DNA of 64,000 bases from Spirosoma fluviale (GTDB taxonomy: Bacteria; Bacteroidota; Bacteroidia; Cytophagales; Spirosomataceae), in contig NZ_OCNH01000001.1 of the NCBI RefSeq assembly GCF_900230225.1, positions 62,001 through 126,000 of the forward strand. The letters are read 5' to 3'. Both the position numbers and the translations under genes were made by a program. Below the pieces are notes generated by a model. It saw only the letters and a list, made by a program, of their open reading frames with translations. It was not told where the DNA came from and did no database searches. Position 1 is the first letter of the stretch. Each line of letters opens with the position of its first letter. Shown here piece by piece: positions 59,808 through 64,000 of this stretch.

Positions 59808-62735
59808 ATGAAGAAAACTATAAGCAAAGCCTGGAAAAGGAGCATCCGTGTTCCGGGTCTGTTCAGTCTGTCTGTCAACGCAGGATTATTCCTGGGGCTG
59901 GCCTCTTTTGTGATGCAGGATGGACCGGCTAAACCCGACGAAACCCGGTTTACGCCCGTCGTCCTGGCCGAGGATCTGGATGAGCCGATGGCGTTTGAGG
60001 TAGCCAAAGATGGCACGGCGTTCATCATCGAGCGCAAGGGAGCGCTGAAAAAATATGACCCGATCACAAAAACGGTTGATCTGGTCGCTACGATTCCCGT
60101 AAACACGAAGTACACCTCCGCGCAGGGGCGTGTATCGGAAGCAGAAGAAGGTCTTCTGGGCTTGTCGCTTGACCCGAACTTCGAGCAGAATCACTGGATG
60201 TACCTCTACTACGCACATCCAACCGAAAAGAAGCACCTGCTGACCCGATGGGAGTACCGCAACGAAAAACTGGTTGAGAACTCGCAGAAGGTCATGCTGG
60301 AAGTAACGACCCAGCGCGAGGTGTGCTGCCATACGGGTGGCGGAATGACTTGGGACCGGGCTGGCAACCTGTACCTCACGGTGGGTAACAACACCGGAAA
60401 CCAGCAGGCTGCCCAGACCGACGAACGCCCCGACCGCAGCAGTTGGGATGATCAGGGCCATGCCGGTAATACCAATGACTTGCGAGGAAAAATCCTGCGT
60501 ATCCACCCCGAAGCCAACGGTACGTACTCCATTCCCGAAGGAAACCTGTTTCCGAAAGGCACCGAAAAAACCCGCCCCGAAATATATTCTATGGGGCATC
60601 GCAACCCCTGGCGCATTTCGATCGACAGCCAGACGGGCTATGTCTACTGGGGCGAAATCGGCCCCGATGCTACGAAGGATTCTGAAATTGGTCCGCGTGG
60701 TTACGACGAGATGAACCAGGCCCGGAAGCCGGGTAACTTCGGCTGGCCGTGGTTCGTGGGAAACAATCAGGCGTTTCCGGTATACGACTACGCCAACAAG
60801 AAACCTCTGGAGAAAAAAGACCCGAAAAATCCGGTCAACAACTCGCCCAACAATACGGGACTGACGAAGCTGCCGCCTACGGCTCCGTCGTTTATTTATT
60901 ACCCATACGCCGTTTCGGAGGAGTTTCCGCTGGTGGGTACAGGGTCTCGTTCGGCAACGGGCGGGCCGGTGTATCACCAGACCGACTTTAAAGGTGCCAA
61001 GCGCCCCTGGCCCGCGTATTACGAAGGGAAATGGCTCATCACCGACTTCTCCCGAGGCTGGATTATGGCCGTTTCTATGGATGCCGAGGGCAATTACAAG
61101 TCTATGGAGCGGGTGCTGCCTGGCTATCATCCGGTGGAGCCCATCGACATGAAGTTTGGTCCCGATGGCGATATGTACGTACTCGAATACGGCAGCAACT
61201 GGTTCCGGAAAAGCGACAATGCCCGGCTGGTTCGGATCGAGTACAACAGCGGAAACCGCAAGCCAATCGTGCAGGCGTCCGTAGCGACGGACCGCGCCAG
61301 TAAGCCGGGCGGTACGCTGCCGCTTCGGCTCACGTTATCGGCCGATGGGAGTAAGGATAATGACGGTGATGCGCTTAGTTATCAGTGGAAAGTGACCTCG
61401 CCGGGTATTGCTCCACGGGTGTTTACGACTGCTAACCCAGCTGTTACCTTCGATAAAGCTGGTGTTTACACCGCCACGCTGACGGTTACGGATACGCACG
61501 GGGCAGCCAACAGCCAGTCCGTACGCATCATTGCCGGAAACGAAGCGCCCGTTGTTGCGGTGAATCTTACCGGAAATAAAACGTTCTTCTTCCCCGATCA
61601 GCCCATCCAGTACGCGGTGAATGTGTCGGATAAGGAAGATGGAACCCTTGCCAAATCGGCCGCTGCGCCGGGCAAAATAAGTCCGGCCAGGGTAGCCATG
61701 AGCATCGACTATACCTCCGAAGGCTTTGATTATGCCGAGGTTGCGCAGGGCCAGCGAAGTGTCGATGCATCAACGCAATATGCTGTAGCACAGGCTTTAA
61801 TTAGCCAGAGCGACTGTAAAGTGTGCCACCAAATCGACACAAAGTCGGTTGGTCCGGCCTTTACTGCCGTTGCTGCCAAATACAAAGGAGATGCCGCAGC
61901 GCCCGAGCGACTGGTTACCAAAATCCGGCAGGGTGGCGTAGGTGTTTGGGGCGATGTGGCCATGCCGGGTCACCCGGCGATGTCGGTTGCCGATGCGGGT
62001 ATTCTGGTGAACTACATTCTGCACATCAACGAGAAAACCCTCAGCAGCTTACCCATGGAGGGCACGTATAGCCTGAAGATTCCGGAAGGCGACAAAGGCA
62101 ATGGGTCTGTACTGATCCGGGCGGCTTATACCGACCGGGGCACACCGGCAGTGAAAGGTGGTAAGCCTGTACCAGCCCAGACCGGTGAGCAACTGCTCGT
62201 ACTGCGCAGCCCACAGCTCGATGCGTCTACCGCTGCGTTTATTCGCGGGGCCGACGTAAAGGCCAAGGGTATGGGAAAAGGGGAGAATGTGATTCCGTAT
62301 GCAAACAGCTACATCGGTTTCCGGAAACTGGATTTAACGGGTATCAAACAGCTTGAACTGACCGCTACCGCTCAGCGACGCGAAGGCAGCTCGGGCGGTA
62401 CCATTGAAGTTCACCTCGACTCACCCACCGGCCCCCTCGTTGGCGAAACCATCGTTGAACTGGCCCCGGAAGTGGATATGGAAAAGCTAATGGCCCAAAT
62501 GGAAGCCGGTCCCCGACCCGCTGGTGGTGGAAACGGCCCGGCGGGAGCACCAGCAGTTCCCGGCGAACCCGCTAAACCCCGTCCCAACCCCTTTGCCCGT
62601 CCACCCGTTTACCTGACGCTTAAAAATGCCGAAGGTGTTCATGACGTGTATTTCGTCTTCAAAAACGATCAGGCAAAAAATAGTCAGCCGCTGATGTCGC
62701 TATCGAGTATCAAGTTTATGAATAAAGAGAAGTAA
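59808..62735 (+). CDS. PQQ-type sugar dehydrogenase fused to PKD and cytochrome c
   Basis: A 975-aa exported multidomain oxidoreductase. An atypically long signal sequence occupies residues 1-38. The GSDH-like six-bladed propeller is at about 45-480 (VAKDGTAFIIERKGALK, GLLGLSLDPNFEQNHWMYL, GHRNPWRISID, MKFGPDGDMYVLEYGSNWF). A PKD domain follows at about 495-580 (DGSKDNDGDALSYQWKV). The haem site CKVCH is at about residue 670 in a class I cytochrome c, with Met in VAMPGHPAM as likely axial ligand. The C-terminal part contains a CBM-like beta domain with a Pro/Gly/Ala-rich insertion. Sugar oxidation with electron transfer to its own haem is the likely role. It is co-transcribed with the TIM-barrel gene. 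Confidence 0.93.
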   Translation: MKKTISKAWKRSIRVPGLFSLSVNAGLFLGLASFVMQDGPAKPDETRFTPVVLAEDLDEPMAFEVAKDGTAFIIERKGALKKYDPITKTVDLVATIPVNTKYTSAQGRVSEAEEGLLGLSLDPNFEQNHWMYLYYAHPTEKKHLLTRWEYRNEKLVENSQKVMLEVTTQREVCCHTGGGMTWDRAGNLYLTVGNNTGNQQAAQTDERPDRSSWDDQGHAGNTNDLRGKILRIHPEANGTYSIPEGNLFPKGTEKTRPEIYSMGHRNPWRISIDSQTGYVYWGEIGPDATKDSEIGPRGYDEMNQARKPGNFGWPWFVGNNQAFPVYDYANKKPLEKKDPKNPVNNSPNNTGLTKLPPTAPSFIYYPYAVSEEFPLVGTGSRSATGGPVYHQTDFKGAKRPWPAYYEGKWLITDFSRGWIMAVSMDAEGNYKSMERVLPGYHPVEPIDMKFGPDGDMYVLEYGSNWFRKSDNARLVRIEYNSGNRKPIVQASVATDRASKPGGTLPLRLTLSADGSKDNDGDALSYQWKVTSPGIAPRVFTTANPAVTFDKAGVYTATLTVTDTHGAANSQSVRIIAGNEAPVVAVNLTGNKTFFFPDQPIQYAVNVSDKEDGTLAKSAAAPGKISPARVAMSIDYTSEGFDYAEVAQGQRSVDASTQYAVAQALISQSDCKVCHQIDTKSVGPAFTAVAAKYKGDAAAPERLVTKIRQGGVGVWGDVAMPGHPAMSVADAGILVNYILHINEKTLSSLPMEGTYSLKIPEGDKGNGSVLIRAAYTDRGTPAVKGGKPVPAQTGEQLLVLRSPQLDASTAAFIRGADVKAKGMGKGENVIPYANSYIGFRKLDLTGIKQLELTATAQRREGSSGGTIEVHLDSPTGPLVGETIVELAPEVDMEKLMAQMEAGPRPAGGGNGPAGAPAVPGEPAKPRPNPFARPPVYLTLKNAEGVHDVYFVFKNDQAKNSQPLMSLSSIKFMNKEK

Positions 62736-62753
62736 TAGTCTGGTAATGAAAGG

Positions 62754-62784
62754 ATTGGCTAGTGTGATGATCACGCTAGCCAAT
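62754..62784 (+). terminator. Intrinsic terminator after the dehydrogenase
   Basis: Arms 62754-62767 and 62771-62784 pair at 13 of 14 positions with a 3-nt loop, followed by TTTTTTA. Confidence 0.85.
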
Positions 62785-62872
62785 TTTTTATAGCGCCGGT
62801 AGGCTACATCATACTTGGTGATAGCGGCAAGCGTTCTGTACATTAAGTCAGTAGTAGCCAGTTGAACTTTCT

Positions 62873-62897
62873 TACTTTGCGATAAGTATACGTTATC
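62873..62897 (+). promoter_or_regulatory. Promoter-like box and LysR-type palindrome
   Basis: TACTTTG at 62873-62879 resembles a -7 box. It is followed at 62881-62897 by GATAA, 7 bp, TTATC, which contains a T-N11-A core (LysR box). It ends 7 bp before the LysR start, suggesting autoregulation. Confidence 0.45.
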
Positions 62898-62904
62898 AGC
62901 ATCT

Positions 62905-63807
62905 ATGGAATTACGCCAGCTTCGTTATTTCGTTGAAGTAGCGCAGGAACTGCATTATAGACGAGCCGCCGGTCGGCTTTTTATTTCCCAGCCAGCCTTA
63001 AGCCAGCAAATACAACTGCTGGAAAATGAACTGGGGGTAGAACTGTTTGTCCGGAGCCGACGAACCATCCAACGGAAAGTAGAACTGACGGATGCGGGCC
63101 GGGTGCTCTTAAAAGAAGCCCGCCAGTTGATCCAGTTGAGTCAGCAGGCTATTGAAGCTACCCGGCGGGCGGGATTGCAGCAACCCATTCGGATGGGCGT
63201 TTTCAAGACCTTACTTCGGAGCCGTATCGTCGATGTGATGAATCTGTTGTCGGAGCGGGTGCCGCAGGCGACCGTCAAACTGGTTGAACTGCCTTCGTTT
63301 CTGGCGGTGCAACAGGCATTGATTGATAATACGATCGACCTGGGGCTGACAATTTTGCCGTTGCAGTTCGCTACCCTATCGGCCATTCCATTCACAAAAG
63401 GCTCTACGTCCGTACTTCTTCCACGGCATCATGCGCTGGCTCAACGAGATAGCATTTCTCTGGCTCAGTTACAACACGAGGCATGGGTTGAAATTCCTCC
63501 CCCGCTCAATCCCGTCTTCGAATCGGTTGAGTGGCTTTGCCGACAGGCGGGGTATCAACGGCACATTGCGCAGGAAGTGACCTCGCTCGAACTGCTGGCC
63601 GAACTGGTACAACTTGGGAAAGGAGTGGCCCTTATTCCATCTCATTTCAACGTGAGCCAGTTGGCGGGGGTAGTCGCCATACCCTTGGTCAATCAGCAGA
63701 ACAACCCCTATGCAGAACTGGAACTCCAGCACGTAGTGGCTTATTTGTCGAGCAATTCGTCTCCGGCAATTATTGCCCTTGGTCAGCAGATCCAACTTAA
63801 TACGTAG
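62905..63807 (+). CDS. LysR-family transcriptional regulator
   Basis: A 300-aa LysR-type regulator. The winged HTH covers residues 1-60: MELRQLRYFVEVAQELHYRRAA, then LFISQPALSQQIQLLENELG and VELFVRSRRTIQ. The effector domain follows from about 90 (IRMGVFKTLLRSRIVDVM, TIDLGLTILPL, LAELVQLGKGVALIPSHF). It stands alone at the right end, after a strong terminator, so its targets may lie further right or may be itself. Confidence 0.93.
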   Translation: MELRQLRYFVEVAQELHYRRAAGRLFISQPALSQQIQLLENELGVELFVRSRRTIQRKVELTDAGRVLLKEARQLIQLSQQAIEATRRAGLQQPIRMGVFKTLLRSRIVDVMNLLSERVPQATVKLVELPSFLAVQQALIDNTIDLGLTILPLQFATLSAIPFTKGSTSVLLPRHHALAQRDSISLAQLQHEAWVEIPPPLNPVFESVEWLCRQAGYQRHIAQEVTSLELLAELVQLGKGVALIPSHFNVSQLAGVVAIPLVNQQNNPYAELELQHVVAYLSSNSSPAIIALGQQIQLNT

Positions 63808-63992
63808 TAGTCATTGCTACAGTTAATCGGGTAATTCAGTAGCTCGAAGAAGACGGTCTTCAGTTGTCTACTGCATTGAATCACGAAATAGGGTTCTCCT
63901 GATAAATTAACGGGACATTAACTCAGGAACCGTTTTTATTTGTAGGTAAAAGCAATCGCCTACTCCAGATTTTACGTCTTACAACCAGGAAA

Positions 63993-64000
63993 ATGAAAAA
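63993..64000 (+). CDS. Possible start of the next gene, cut by the window
   Basis: ATGAAAAA at the very end looks like the start of a signal-peptide gene (MK...). Only two codons are visible, so it is a guess from position and start context. Confidence 0.2.

Noticed and set aside
59886-61130. A 414-codon open frame antisense to the PQQ-type dehydrogenase
   Set aside because: It lies wholly opposite a strongly conserved gene, its translation is Arg/Val/His-rich with no domain, and GC-biased third positions of the real gene explain its length.
6986-62784. Hairpins as terminal inverted repeats of insertion sequences
   Set aside because: The arms enclose only loops of a few to 40 nt, have no transposase between or near them, and differ from site to site.
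63845-63865. Short GAAGAC/GTCTTC palindrome after the LysR gene
   Set aside because: A 6-bp stem with a 1-nt centre and no U-run; too weak to call a terminator.

Overview
The window is a 64 kb chromosomal segment of a Bacteroidota bacterium, most likely order Cytophagales and close to Spirosoma and relatives. The evidence is a SusC/SusD pair, two proteins with type IX secretion C-terminal sorting domains, an outer-membrane beta-barrel receptor with a carboxypeptidase-like plug domain, several promoters of the Bacteroidota type (TTG, about 20 bp, TAnnTTTG), and a roughly 50 percent GC coding background broken by AT-rich intergenic islands. No rRNA, tRNA, CRISPR array, phage or intact insertion sequence was seen.

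Layout. 1-3973: start of a SusD lipoprotein and a complete SusC transporter on the minus strand, followed by a 1.3 kb AT-rich gene-free stretch. 5.3-16.3 kb: housekeeping genes, including an NFACT (RqcH-like) protein, a glycosyltransferase, an M1 aminopeptidase exported by T9SS, a DUF4230 protein, RNase Y, ZapA, a coiled-coil protein and PheT. 16.4-20.6 kb: a DUF1684 protein, then a four-gene glycan set (sugar ketoisomerase, DegT aminotransferase, GT2, methyltransferase). 20.6-27.7 kb: riboflavin synthase, PASTA protein, T9SS cargo, rhodanese, MiaA, HxlR regulator and a possible lysozyme inhibitor. 26.9-34 kb: outer-membrane barrel, SGNH hydrolase, LysM/BON protein, DUF937 protein, a lipoprotein, a serine protease, an M20 peptidase and an ECF sigma factor. 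34.5-37.3 kb: a set that looks built for L-fucose or a related deoxysugar (degraded gene remnant, phosphomannose isomerase, SDR dehydrogenase, mutarotase). 37.5-43.9 kb: a self-regulated membrane protein/XRE pair, a CocE-type hydrolase, DUF427 and a two-gene OpuC-type osmolyte ABC importer. 44-53.1 kb: DNA glycosylase, PIN toxin pair, YicC nuclease, PdxA with a very unusual N-terminus, a D-2-hydroxyacid dehydrogenase, an IPT/TIG lipoprotein, an AAA+ ATPase and a YbjQ protein. 53.3-62.7 kb: a LytS/LytTR two-component pair divergent from an outer-membrane receptor, then YceI, a TIM-barrel protein and a PQQ-type sugar dehydrogenase fused to cytochrome c. A LysR regulator closes the window.

The most striking non-coding signal is a set of about a dozen very long, almost perfect hairpins (arms of 19-31 bp, far longer than ordinary terminator stems), most of them at gene ends. 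Each has its own sequence, several have a 5' arm without a single C, one runs into the coding end of miaA, and one sits between two divergent start codons where a terminator is not expected. A second strong signal is a 20-bp imperfect inverted repeat that brackets a good Bacteroidota promoter ahead of the membrane protein/XRE operon.
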